Positions 40,649 through 49,339 of a stretch of DNA of 64,000 bases are shown piece after piece. The DNA lies in NCBI RefSeq assembly GCF_010537335.1, contig NZ_AP019711.1, positions 1,984,001 through 2,048,000 on the forward strand, given 5' to 3'. The notes under the pieces were generated by a model, which had not been told where the DNA came from, did no database searches, and saw only the letters and a program-made list of their open reading frames with translations. Source of the DNA: Amedibacterium intestinale. Lineage in GTDB: Bacteria > Bacillota_I > Bacilli_A > Erysipelotrichales > Erysipelotrichaceae. Within the stretch, counting starts at the first letter, position 1. The number at the start of each line of letters is the position of its first letter. A program made the translations under genes and the position numbers.

Positions 40649-41617
40649 TTATTTCTCTGTATAAATATACACTTTTTTGATATTGTCTCTTTCTTTTTTT
40701 AAATAGTAAAAGAAACTAAATAAACAAACAGACATTGCCACAAGAAGCAATATATGAAAACTTTGAAGATACCAAATGAAAAAAAAGAAAAACAAAAGAA
40801 GTGGAAATAAGTGCAATTTTAGTGTTACTTCCAATGCTGCACATATGGGCCAGTAGCTCGCTTTTCCATTATCTAATTTGATAAATAATTTTTGTAATAA
40901 ATTATCGGCTGTGTTTTTATATCGCATTGCCTGCAGCTGCATAGGAGTAAATTTAAGATTGGGAAACATTTTACTTAAAACCATTTCTCGATATAACTTT
41001 CTTCTCATACAATAAGGCAACGCAATACATAATCCAATTAGCACAAGGATACAAAAACATAGGACAAACTGCCAATAAGTAAAAAAGAAATTTGCCCACT
41101 GTTTTTCATTAAAGATACAGAAAAGAAGAAACAAAGGTGTCATTCGTTTTGTGATATTAAAAACAGTAATTGTCCCCATGGTAGAAAGATAACCTTTTGA
41201 TGTCTTAAAACAGGAATAGAAAAAACCAGTGAAATATAAACATTGAAAGCATAATAGATAACGTAAAAATGCGATAGATACAGTAGATTCTAAACTGTAG
41301 TAAAATAAGATGCCAATTCCTGCAACAGGAATTTGAAATAGAAGCAATGCAAGAAGTTTTCCTATATAGTTTCTACGATAAGATTTTGGATATGCCAGTA
41401 TACTTTTCCAGCAGTGTGGCTGTTCTTCTTCCCACGCAATCTGATAAAACAATAAAAGAAACAAAAACACAACAAGCATAGTAAAGGAAATAGATGAGTA
41501 TTGTGATGTTAAAAATTGTTGCATCTGTGAATGAAAAGCGAATATTCCTAAAGCTATCAAAAGACCATATTTGCATTTTGGGTTTCTTATGATACGCAAT
41601 AATTCAAATGAAATCAT
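40649..41617 (-). CDS. ABC exporter membrane subunit (EcsB/ABC-2 like)
   Basis: 322 residues with about eight hydrophobic segments and short loops. The N-terminus LLRIIRNPKCKYGLL and the TM pairs resemble the permease half of small ABC-2 exporters. The cargo is unknown. The start overlaps the ATPase stop by four bases, so both halves are made together. The gene ends 120 bases before nrdA but on the same strand with its own stop. Confidence 0.78.
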   Translation of the reverse strand: MISFELLRIIRNPKCKYGLLIALGIFAFHSQMQQFLTSQYSSISFTMLVVFLFLLLFYQIAWEEEQPHCWKSILAYPKSYRRNYIGKLLALLLFQIPVAGIGILFYYSLESTVSIAFLRYLLCFQCLYFTGFFYSCFKTSKGYLSTMGTITVFNITKRMTPLFLLFCIFNEKQWANFFFTYWQFVLCFCILVLIGLCIALPYCMRRKLYREMVLSKMFPNLKFTPMQLQAMRYKNTADNLLQKLFIKLDNGKASYWPICAALEVTLKLHLFPLLLFFFFFIWYLQSFHILLLVAMSVCLFSFFYYLKKERDNIKKVYIYTEK

Positions 41618-42279
41618 AGCTGTTCATCTCCTAAATGAAAATAAGCGTGAATTTCTTTTTCTTCTTTACTATCTAATGCCAGCTGCTGTCCATCAAGTAC
41701 TAACAGACGATCAACGATATCTAAAATATCTGAGGTCGTATGACTGGTGATAAGGAAGGTTTGTTTTTGTTTCTTTTTCTGTATCCAAGCACATAATTTT
41801 TCACTGCTTTTCGCATCTAAGGCAACAAAAGGTTCATCCATTATGATCAAATCCGCATTGCTTAAAAGTATACAGGCAATTCCTGCTTTTTGTGCCTGTC
41901 CAGAACTGCACTGATCGATTCTTTGCTGGAGATAATCAATCGACAGCATTTCTAAAACTTGCTGTACCTCTTCATCTTGCAGATTCAGGTTCTTTCCACG
42001 AAAAGAACGATAATAATAACGAAGATTTTCCAAGACACTTAAATGAGGATACAGGGGATGTTCAAAGGGAAGATATCCTATTTTCATATCGTTTGTGATT
42101 TTTCCCTCATCTGCAGGAAGAAACCCACATAAAACATTTAATAAAGTACTTTTTCCAGCTCCATTTTTTCCACTCAGTAAGATACATCCTTCATTATCAT
42201 GAATAGAAAAACTGATATCTTTTAAATTCCATTCTGTATCGTAAGCAAAATATACTTCCTCCATTTTAAGTAGTTTCAT
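41614..42279 (-). CDS. ABC transporter ATP-binding subunit
   Basis: 221 residues with Walker A SGKNGAGKSTLLNVL, signature CSSGQAQKAGIA, Walker B LIIMDEPFVALD and the switch histidine in LITSHTTSD. The signature has CSSGQ where LSGGQ is common, still functional in many exporters. It energises the membrane subunit encoded next. Confidence 0.93.
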   Translation of the reverse strand: MKLLKMEEVYFAYDTEWNLKDISFSIHDNEGCILLSGKNGAGKSTLLNVLCGFLPADEGKITNDMKIGYLPFEHPLYPHLSVLENLRYYYRSFRGKNLNLQDEEVQQVLEMLSIDYLQQRIDQCSSGQAQKAGIACILLSNADLIIMDEPFVALDAKSSEKLCAWIQKKKQKQTFLITSHTTSDILDIVDRLLVLDGQQLALDSKEEKEIHAYFHLGDEQL

Positions 42280-42501
42280 ATCTTTCTCCTTTTTCTTATT
42301 TATTTGTTCATCTCATACAAATTCTATACCCAGAGGAGAATACCCGTCAATAAATATTCCATTTTTGTATTAAATAAGATGAAATAAAATAAAATCATAG
42401 AGAGTATCTACAAAAAGTTTAGGATTGCATACAAGATAATAAAATTTATTTTAAAAAAAGAATTGTATTATTTGTGTTTTTTGTATAAAATATAAATATA
42501 A

Positions 42502-42589
42502 AAAGGGAGTAGCTCACGCATGCGTGGAGTGTATCGTCAATACGATTGTTTCTTTCAATCCGGTTCACTTCGTAAGTAGCAAGACTTTT
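42502..42589 (+). ncRNA. yybP-ykoY manganese riboswitch aptamer
   Basis: The element shows the conserved parts of the family in order: GGGAGTAGC at 42505-42513, the middle helix CGTCAATACGATTG with CAATCCGG opposite, and the closing AGTAGCAAGACTTT ending at 42588. AAAG at the 5' side pairs with CTTT at the 3' side as P1. The family binds Mn2+ and controls exporters. It is followed at once by a competing terminator and then the CaCA gene. Confidence 0.87.
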
Positions 42590-42617
42590 GTTGATTAAGC
42601 AATAAAAGTCTTTTTTT
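42581..42617 (+). terminator. Expression-platform terminator of the Mn riboswitch
   Basis: AAGACTTTT (42581-42589) pairs with AAAAGTCTT (42604-42612), followed by seven T. Its left arm is the same sequence that closes the aptamer P1 stem, so metal binding would prevent the terminator and switch the gene on. Confidence 0.82.
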
Positions 42618-42640
42618 ATTGCTGGAAAGGAAATGATAGT

Positions 42641-43561
42641 ATGATTTTAGCATGTGTTTTTATCGTTTTAGGTTTTTTCTTTTTAGTAAAAGGTGCAGAT
42701 GTATTTGTTGATAGTGCTTCTGGTGTTGCCACAAAATTAGGGGTTCCAACTCTTGTTATTGGTTTAACGATTGTTGCATTTGGAACATCAATGCCAGAAC
42801 TTGCCGTCAGTGTTACAGCGGCTTTGGAAAAAGCAAATGAAATTGCAGTAGGAAATGTAGTTGGTTCTAATATCTTTAACTTATTAGTTGTCGGTGGTTT
42901 AAGTGCTTGTATTTATCCTCTAATTGTAAATCCGGCAATTATGAAAAGAGATTGGCCATTATCTACACTGGCAGCAGGTGTTTTGTTTCTATTCTTATTG
43001 CCCGATTTAACTATTAGTAGAATTGAAGCTGCCATACTTCTAGTATGTTTTGGTTTTCTGTTATATGTACAAATCAAACATACAAAAAATGAAACAGAAG
43101 AGAAAAAAGAAGAGCATCGCTCTATGCCTAAATTACTGCTTCTTCTAGTTCTTGGAATTGCAGGAATTGTAATTGGAGGAAAGCTGACAGTAGAAGGCGC
43201 AACTTCTTTAGCACGAATTTTAGGATTGAGCGAAACACTAATTGGATTAACGATCGTTGCGATAGGAACAAGTCTTCCTGAATTAGTAACAAGTGTTGTA
43301 GCTGCTAAAAAAGGGGAAAATGAAATTGCCATGGGGAATATCATTGGATCTAACTTGTTTAATATATTATGTATTCTAGGTATATCTTCTATTTTAAGTC
43401 CTATTCATGTAGAAATGACTGCACTTATGGATGTAGGAATCCTTACCTTGATTTCTTTAGGATTCTGGTTTGTATGTAAAAAATTCTCTTTAGATAGACG
43501 TGTAGGAAGTATCATGGTAATTACGTATGTTATTTACATGGTATATATAATCCTGCGATAA
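42641..43561 (+). CDS. CaCA-family cation exchanger (probable Mn2+/Ca2+ exporter)
   Basis: 306 residues with ten hydrophobic helices in two repeats. Each repeat has the alpha motif: GLTIVAFGTSMPELAVSV and VGNVVGSNIFN in the first, GLTIVAIGTSLPELVTSV and MGNIIGSNLFN in the second. Family members exchange Na+ or H+ for Ca2+. The manganese riboswitch upstream argues for Mn2+ export in this case. A terminator follows. Confidence 0.93.
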   Translation: MILACVFIVLGFFFLVKGADVFVDSASGVATKLGVPTLVIGLTIVAFGTSMPELAVSVTAALEKANEIAVGNVVGSNIFNLLVVGGLSACIYPLIVNPAIMKRDWPLSTLAAGVLFLFLLPDLTISRIEAAILLVCFGFLLYVQIKHTKNETEEKKEEHRSMPKLLLLLVLGIAGIVIGGKLTVEGATSLARILGLSETLIGLTIVAIGTSLPELVTSVVAAKKGENEIAMGNIIGSNLFNILCILGISSILSPIHVEMTALMDVGILTLISLGFWFVCKKFSLDRRVGSIMVITYVIYMVYIILR

Positions 43562-43573
43562 TTTATTCATATG

Positions 43574-43603
43574 AGCTGCGGATACAAAACTGCAGCTTTT
43601 TTT
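43574..43603 (+). terminator. Terminator after the CaCA gene
   Basis: AGCTGC and GCAGCT form a stem with a 12-base loop, followed by seven T. Confidence 0.75.
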
Positions 43604-43685
43604 ATATAAAAATACTCTTCTATAAATAAAGAATATAAGAATTCCTTACGTTATAGAAGAGTATAGAAAAACAATTAAATAAGTC

Positions 43686-43805
43686 TTATAGTAAGCTGCT
43701 TGCGACTAGTATAATTCCCAAAAAGATTTCCGCAATTAAAACATTTCGGAATGTAAAGACATGATCGATAAGCTGATCATAACTGATTGAATAATTTTTA
43801 ATCAT
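43686..43805 (-). CDS. Small membrane protein, 39 residues
   Basis: The frame begins MIKNYSISYDQLIDHVF and ends in a 20-residue hydrophobic helix, AEIFLGIILVASSLL. An AAAGGGG site lies seven bases before the ATG. It lies 15 bases after another small membrane gene on the same strand. I recognise no family. A single C-terminal helix suggests a tail-anchored peptide. Confidence 0.55.
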   Translation of the reverse strand: MIKNYSISYDQLIDHVFTFRNVLIAEIFLGIILVASSLL

Positions 43806-43820
43806 TATAGTACCCCTTTT

Positions 43821-43970
43821 CTAAAGAAACATATAAGAAATTAAAATAAATAAGCACATAAATATTATAACCAGAAGAACACCTTTTATACTAAAAACGA
43901 TATTAGAAATTTTGCTGGAAGAAGTTTTTGGCAATGTAACATTATGTACATAATCGTGCTGCTCTTTCAT
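43821..43970 (-). CDS. Small membrane protein, 49 residues
   Basis: The frame starts MKEQHDYVHNVTLPK with a polar N-terminal half, and the second half is a hydrophobic helix ending ILISYMFL. A GAGGGG site lies eight bases before the ATG. It comes first in a two-gene small-protein operon. The pair shares the layout of a polar head and a C-terminal helix but not clear sequence similarity. Function unknown. Confidence 0.55.
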   Translation of the reverse strand: MKEQHDYVHNVTLPKTSSSKISNIVFSIKGVLLVIIFMCLFILISYMFL

Positions 43971-44150
43971 AATAATTTCCCCTCTTTTGTGATGTGTATA
44001 TTAGCACATCTATCTTGTCTAAATTATAACATGATTATATTATAAATACTTATATCTTGCTTAATTGTAAGATAAATTTTAGAAAACTTTAGAATTCAGA
44101 AAGAATTATGATAAATATGGTAAAATAAAGAAACATAGGGAAGTGAGAAT

Positions 44151-44810
44151 ATGAAAGAATGGAAAGAGTTATTTGAACAGGAAGAAAAAAAAGAATATTA
44201 TCAAAAACTTATGCAGTTTCTAGATGAAGAATATGCCCATAAAACAATCTATCCTCCAAGAGAAGATTTGTTTACATGTTTTGAGGCATGTTCCTATCAG
44301 GATGTAAAAGTCGTTATGTTAGGTCAAGATCCTTATCATCGACCTCAGCAGGCACATGGGTTATGTTTTTCTGTAAGAAAAGAAGTAAAGCTGCCTCCAA
44401 GTTTAAAAAATATGTATAAAGAATTAAAAAGTGATTTGGATATTGATATGCCAAGTCATGGATATTTGATTGACTGGGCAAAGCAGGGGGTATTTATGAT
44501 GAATGCTGTCTTAACCGTAGAAGAAGGAAAAGCAGGAAGTCATCAGAAAAAAGGATGGGAAATCTTTACAGATAAAGTGATTGAAACATTAAATGAACAT
44601 GAAGAAGGCATTGTTTTTCTTTTGTGGGGAAACTGGGCACAGAAAAAAGCCAAGCTTATTACAAACCCACAGCATAAAATTCTTATGTCAGCACATCCTT
44701 CCCCACTATCTGCATACCAGGGATTTTTTGGAAGTAAACCGTTTTCTAAAACAAATGAATTATTAAAAGAAATGGGAAGAACACCGATTAACTGGAAGAT
44801 TGAGGAATAA
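44151..44810 (+). CDS. ung: Uracil-DNA glycosylase
   Basis: 219 residues. The water-activating aspartate is in VVMLGQDPYHRPQQAHGLCFS and the catalytic histidine in SAHPSPLSAYQGFFGSKPF; LLWGNWAQKK is also typical of family 1. It removes uracil from DNA as the first step of base excision repair. It stops two bases before the folC start, so both are one operon. Confidence 0.98.
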   Translation: MKEWKELFEQEEKKEYYQKLMQFLDEEYAHKTIYPPREDLFTCFEACSYQDVKVVMLGQDPYHRPQQAHGLCFSVRKEVKLPPSLKNMYKELKSDLDIDMPSHGYLIDWAKQGVFMMNAVLTVEEGKAGSHQKKGWEIFTDKVIETLNEHEEGIVFLLWGNWAQKKAKLITNPQHKILMSAHPSPLSAYQGFFGSKPFSKTNELLKEMGRTPINWKIEE

Positions 44811-44812
44811 AT

Positions 44813-46075
44813 ATGTGGAAAGATGCAAAAGCGTTAATTGAAGAAATAGAACATAGAAAAAACAGAGGAAATACACTGGAACATTTTAAGAACTATATGG
44901 AAAGTATAGGGAATCCTCATAAAGATCTAAAGGCAATCCATATTGCAGGAACAAATGGAAAAGGAAGTACAACCAATTATATACGTAGTATTTTACAAAG
45001 TGCAGGATATAAAACAGGAAGCTTTACATCTCCTTATATCATTACGCATCGAGATCGTATTCGTATCAATGATATTTATATCAGTGAAGAAAAGTTTGTA
45101 GAAATTGCACAACAGTATTATGATGGCTGGATGAAATGGGATCTAAGCATGTTTGAAATTGATATGGCCATTGCCTGTATATGGTTTAAAGAACAGCAGG
45201 TAGATGTTGCCGTGTTTGAAACTGGTCTTGGAGGCAGGCTGGATTTTACAAATATCTTAAGCCCAATGGTTAGTGTGATTACTAACATTGGCATGGATCA
45301 TATGGAACTTTTAGGAGATACCTATGAGAAAATTGCGGAAGAAAAAGCTGGTATTATCAAAGAGGGAATTGATGTAATAACTGCAGAAAGAAAAGAAGAA
45401 TGTCTACAAGTCTTTTTTCAACATGCAAAGAACATGAAAAGTACATGTATATGTGCAGAGGAAGTAATTCCTGTATGGAAAGATAAACATTTATATTTTA
45501 ACTATAAAGGATATAGGGATATTGCATTGTCTACCAAAGCAGAATATCAATGCAGCAATGCAGCCCTGGCTTTAGAAACGATATTCTATTTACATGAACA
45601 TAAGAAGTTACATGTCACACAGGAACAAATGCGCAAAGGATTGTATGAAGCAGTTTGGATCGGACGTTTTGAGGTACTTAGAGAAGAACCTTTGTTTATC
45701 ATTGATGGAGCACATAATTCTCATGGAATCAAAGCGTTATGTAACTCTTTAAAAGGTATACAGGATATACAAGTTATCTTCTCTGTATTAAAAGATAAAA
45801 ACTTTGAAGAAATGCTTCAACAATTAGAAACCATTACAAAAGATATTACCGTATGTCCTTTTATGAATGCACGAGCATTAGATATACATATACTAGAAAA
45901 CAGACCACATATCACAGTAAAAGATTCCTATGAAATTGCAATTCAGGAAGCATTAAAAAAAGAAAAACCAATTGTTGTGACAGGTTCTCTGTATTTTATT
46001 AGTGAAGTAAGAAAATGGATTTACGATACAGGATTATTGAATAAAGAGAAAAGTAACAGGATAAATTATTTATAA
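44813..46075 (+). CDS. folC: Folylpolyglutamate synthase / dihydrofolate synthase
   Basis: 420 residues of the Mur-ligase fold. The P-loop is HIAGTNGKGSTTNYI, then FTSPYIITHRDRIRIN, ETGLGGRLDFTN, the lysine-carbamate region with EEKAGIIK, and the C-terminal domain opening IIDGAHNSHGI. It adds glutamate to folates and may also make dihydrofolate. It follows ung directly. Confidence 0.96.
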   Translation: MWKDAKALIEEIEHRKNRGNTLEHFKNYMESIGNPHKDLKAIHIAGTNGKGSTTNYIRSILQSAGYKTGSFTSPYIITHRDRIRINDIYISEEKFVEIAQQYYDGWMKWDLSMFEIDMAIACIWFKEQQVDVAVFETGLGGRLDFTNILSPMVSVITNIGMDHMELLGDTYEKIAEEKAGIIKEGIDVITAERKEECLQVFFQHAKNMKSTCICAEEVIPVWKDKHLYFNYKGYRDIALSTKAEYQCSNAALALETIFYLHEHKKLHVTQEQMRKGLYEAVWIGRFEVLREEPLFIIDGAHNSHGIKALCNSLKGIQDIQVIFSVLKDKNFEEMLQQLETITKDITVCPFMNARALDIHILENRPHITVKDSYEIAIQEALKKEKPIVVTGSLYFISEVRKWIYDTGLLNKEKSNRINYL

Positions 46076-46121
46076 CTTTTCATGCATCTTGTTTTGTACT
46101 ATAATAAGCAAGGTGATGAAA

Positions 46122-47021
46122 ATGAAGAACTTTGATTTACATATGCATTCCAACTACAGCAAAGATGGGGAATTAACTCCAAAAGAACTGATTGCGATAG
46201 CGAAAGAAAAAGAATTGGAAGTCATTGCATTAAGTGATCATGACTGTATGCTTGGAATTGATGAAATGATAGAAGAAGGAAAAAAAGAAGGAATTCGTGT
46301 TATTCCTGCTATCGAATTTTCTACGTTGTTTGAAAATGGCAGTGATTGTCATTTGCTTGGATATAATTTTGATTATAAGCAGGAATATTTCCAAACTATC
46401 GGAGCAGTTTTGCAGAAGAGAATGGATGAAGCTTTTCATGTTCGTGTAGAAAAACTAAGAGCTATGTATCCTGTACATATAGATGAAGAACAGGTTTTAA
46501 AAGATGCAGGAAATGAAAATCCATGGTTTTTAATGTGTGAAAGAATGTTTAATGATCCAGCACATGCAGATATTGAAGATTTTAAGGACTATCGCAAAGG
46601 CGGTAAACGAAGCGATCCAGCTCCTGTAAATTTCTTTTGGGATAAATGCCAAAAAGGAAGTCCGCTTTATGTACATGTTGAAATGCCATCTTTTAAAGAA
46701 ACAGTGAAAAAAATACACGATGCTGGAGGAATAGCTGTTTTAGCACATCCATTTAGAACGTTTTATCATAATGAAGAATTATTGGAAAAAGCAATCGAAT
46801 GTGGTATTGATGGAATAGAAGCCTATAGTAACTATCATGATGAAGAAATGAATCGCTATTATGCAGATTATGCAAAGAAACATGGTTTATTAATTACTTG
46901 CGGAAGTGATTTTCATGGAAAGCTTAAACCAAGCATAGAAATGGGAAATTATGGAAGTCATGTTGATGGGAAGGAAGAAATTTTACAAAACTTTTTACAT
47001 GCAATAGATAAAGAAAGGTAG
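46122..47021 (+). CDS. PHP-domain phosphoesterase (RNase AM / YciV-like)
   Basis: 299 residues from the ATG at 46122, which follows AAGGTGAT and gives the usual FDLHMHSNYSKDGELTP N-terminus. Metal ligands appear in HMHSNYS, SDHDC, IEFST, VLAHPFRT and CGSDFHGK. Relatives hydrolyse short RNA or 3',5'-nucleoside bisphosphates. It lies downstream of folC with its own small gap. Confidence 0.9.
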   Translation: MKNFDLHMHSNYSKDGELTPKELIAIAKEKELEVIALSDHDCMLGIDEMIEEGKKEGIRVIPAIEFSTLFENGSDCHLLGYNFDYKQEYFQTIGAVLQKRMDEAFHVRVEKLRAMYPVHIDEEQVLKDAGNENPWFLMCERMFNDPAHADIEDFKDYRKGGKRSDPAPVNFFWDKCQKGSPLYVHVEMPSFKETVKKIHDAGGIAVLAHPFRTFYHNEELLEKAIECGIDGIEAYSNYHDEEMNRYYADYAKKHGLLITCGSDFHGKLKPSIEMGNYGSHVDGKEEILQNFLHAIDKER

Positions 47022-47040
47022 TTTAACAACTATCTTTTTT
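47012..47040 (+). terminator. Terminator after the PHP gene
   Basis: GGTAGTT and AACTATC (one G-T pair) with a four-base loop, followed by six T. Confidence 0.7.
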
Positions 47041-47084
47041 CGTAATGTTTTTCATGAAAAAGTAATAACAGAAAGGATGAAATC

Positions 47085-47528
47085 ATGCAGTTTAAACAAA
47101 TAAATAAAAAGAATCAGGAAGAGATTGAAAACTTATCTATAAAAGATGAACAGGAAGGCTTTCTAGAGAGTGTAAAACAATGTTTATTAGATGCAAGTAA
47201 GAATCCGGAATGGGTATGTGCTGGCATTTATGAAAAAGATATACCCATAGGTTTTGCTATGTATGGAATGATTTCATTGACTACACCGAAAAATCAGGTG
47301 TGGATCGATCGTTTTATGATTGATAAGAATTTTCAAGGAAAAGGTTATGGTAAAAAGGCATTTCAAGAACTTATTCATATAGTGAAAGAAGCATATCATA
47401 AAGACAAAATTTATTTAAGTGTTTATGAAAATAATAAAGCCGCTATTCACATGTATAAAAGTTTAGGTTTTCGCTTTAATGGAGAACTGGATTTTAATGG
47501 TGAAAAGGTTATGGAACTTTCTATGTGA
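47085..47528 (+). CDS. GNAT-family N-acetyltransferase (spermidine-type)
   Basis: 147 residues. The acetyl-CoA loop is FQGKGYGKKAFQELI and the C-terminal SVYENNKAAIHMYKSLGFRFNGE is typical. WIDRFMIDKNFQGKG resembles spermine/spermidine acetyltransferases of the BltD/SpeG type. The substrate is not proven. AGAAAGGATG precedes the start. Confidence 0.9.
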   Translation: MQFKQINKKNQEEIENLSIKDEQEGFLESVKQCLLDASKNPEWVCAGIYEKDIPIGFAMYGMISLTTPKNQVWIDRFMIDKNFQGKGYGKKAFQELIHIVKEAYHKDKIYLSVYENNKAAIHMYKSLGFRFNGELDFNGEKVMELSM

Positions 47529-47614
47529 TAAAAGCGTATTCTTTCATTTACCTTCCTAGCTTTTTTATATAAATCAGTTTATAATCATGGTATAAGACAG
47601 GAAAGGAAGAGACT

Positions 47615-49291
47615 ATGACAAGAGAAGAAGCTTTAAAAGGTATAAATGAAAATCTTGGTAATCGTGTATATGTATGTGGACATAAACATCCAGATACGGA
47701 CTCTATTGTATCTGCTATTTCATATGCAAAGTTTCTGCAGAGAAAAGGCATAGATGCGATACCTTGCAGATTAGGTAAGATAAATACAGAAACAGAATAC
47801 TTATTAAAACGTTTTGGTTTTGAAACTCCAATGCTGTTTGAAGATGCAAGAGCAACTATGGATGAAATAGAGATGGATCCACCATTAACCATTACTCCAC
47901 AAACTACCATATATGAAACCCTGCAATTGATGAATGAATATAATAAACAATCTTATGGGGTCGTGAATGAAAAAGGACAGTTAATGGGAATGGTTACTAG
48001 AAGCGATATTTCTAATATTGGTTTGGGTGACACAGCTGTAGGTATTCAGTTATTAAAAGAAACAAAGATGGAGGATATTGCGAAAACATTAAAGGGAAGA
48101 GTCATTTATGATGCACAAACTCCACATTTTAGTGGAAAGGTAAGTATCATAGCCCTAACAGAATCTGGGTTATCCAACTATGATATAAAGGATCGTATGG
48201 TATTGCTTGGAAATGATGTTGAAGCACAGAAAACCGCAATTAAAATGGGTGCTGGAGTCTTAGTTATCGTATGGACAGAATATGTGCCTGAAGATGTTGT
48301 AGAATTGGCAAAAGAATATAACTGTTCTATCCTAATATCCGGACATGGAACAATGAACACTTCTCGTTATTTATATTTTTCACCTCCAGTACAGCTGATC
48401 ATGAAGAAAAATGTAATTAGTTTCAACATTGATGAATTTGTTGAAGATGTTGGGAAAAAGATGTTGAAGACACGTTATCGAAGTTATCCAGTTGTAGATA
48501 ATGATAACTATTTAAAAGGATATGTATCCCGTTACCATATCTTGAATTATCATAATAAAAAAGTTGTTTTGGTCGATCATAATGAATATGCACAGTCTGT
48601 AAAAGGAATTGAAAGTGCAGATTTGATAGAAATTATTGATCATCATCGTATTGGTGATATTGCGACAACAAGACCAATTTCCTTCCGTAATGAAATTATT
48701 GGAAGTACAGCATCTATCATTACTTCTATATATTTGGAAAATCAGATGGATATACCAGAAAATTTAGCAGGTTTACTATTAGGTGCGATACTATCTGATA
48801 CTTTAAAATTCAGATCTCCTACAACAACTCCAAAAGATAAAGGACTTGCGCAAACACTGGCAAAAATTGCTGGACTTGACATAAAAGAATTTGCGGCTGA
48901 TATGTTTAAAGTAAGTTCCAATATAAGCAAGAAAAGTGTGAAAGAACTGATTAATCAGGATATTAAACGTTTTGAAATTGATGGAAATGTTATTATGATT
49001 GCTCAGGTAATTATATCCTCTGTTGTGGAAGTAAAAGTCATTGAAGATGAACTTCAAAAAGAACTTGATAAATTTACAAAAGAAAACAGATTGGATTTGT
49101 GTGTGATTGCCTTTACAAGTATATTAGAAAATGGTTCTATCTTCTATTCTGCTGGAGAAAAGAAAAATGCAATCTTTGAAGCTTTCCCTAACAGAGAAGG
49201 GGAAGAACACAGTTTCCAGGAAGATATACTATCAAGAAAAAATCAGATCGTTCCATTGTTATCAAGGGCAATTATCAACGCAGTTATTTAA
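47615..49291 (+). CDS. ppaC: Manganese-dependent inorganic pyrophosphatase with CBS and DRTGG domains
   Basis: 558 residues, far longer than the 310-residue minimal family II enzyme. DHH motifs are CGHKHPDTDS at the N-terminus and IIDHHRIGD after the insert. The insert, about residues 65-310, holds a CBS domain (TIYETLQLMNEYNKQSYGVVNE), a DRTGG domain and a second CBS (KKMLKTRYRSYPVVDND). The C-terminal DHHA2 domain closes the active site. CBS-type enzymes are inhibited by AMP or ADP and activated by diadenosine polyphosphates. Confidence 0.96.
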   Translation: MTREEALKGINENLGNRVYVCGHKHPDTDSIVSAISYAKFLQRKGIDAIPCRLGKINTETEYLLKRFGFETPMLFEDARATMDEIEMDPPLTITPQTTIYETLQLMNEYNKQSYGVVNEKGQLMGMVTRSDISNIGLGDTAVGIQLLKETKMEDIAKTLKGRVIYDAQTPHFSGKVSIIALTESGLSNYDIKDRMVLLGNDVEAQKTAIKMGAGVLVIVWTEYVPEDVVELAKEYNCSILISGHGTMNTSRYLYFSPPVQLIMKKNVISFNIDEFVEDVGKKMLKTRYRSYPVVDNDNYLKGYVSRYHILNYHNKKVVLVDHNEYAQSVKGIESADLIEIIDHHRIGDIATTRPISFRNEIIGSTASIITSIYLENQMDIPENLAGLLLGAILSDTLKFRSPTTTPKDKGLAQTLAKIAGLDIKEFAADMFKVSSNISKKSVKELINQDIKRFEIDGNVIMIAQVIISSVVEVKVIEDELQKELDKFTKENRLDLCVIAFTSILENGSIFYSAGEKKNAIFEAFPNREGEEHSFQEDILSRKNQIVPLLSRAIINAVI

Positions 49292-49298
49292 ATATAAG

Positions 49299-49336
49299 AA
49301 AAAGATACTCTATTCATTTGTTAAGAGTATCTTTTT
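49299..49336. terminator. Bidirectional terminator between ppaC and the DUF885 gene
   Basis: AAAAAGATACTCT and AGAGTATCTTTTT form a stem with T-runs on both strands between convergent genes. Confidence 0.85.
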
Positions 49337-49339
49337 CGT

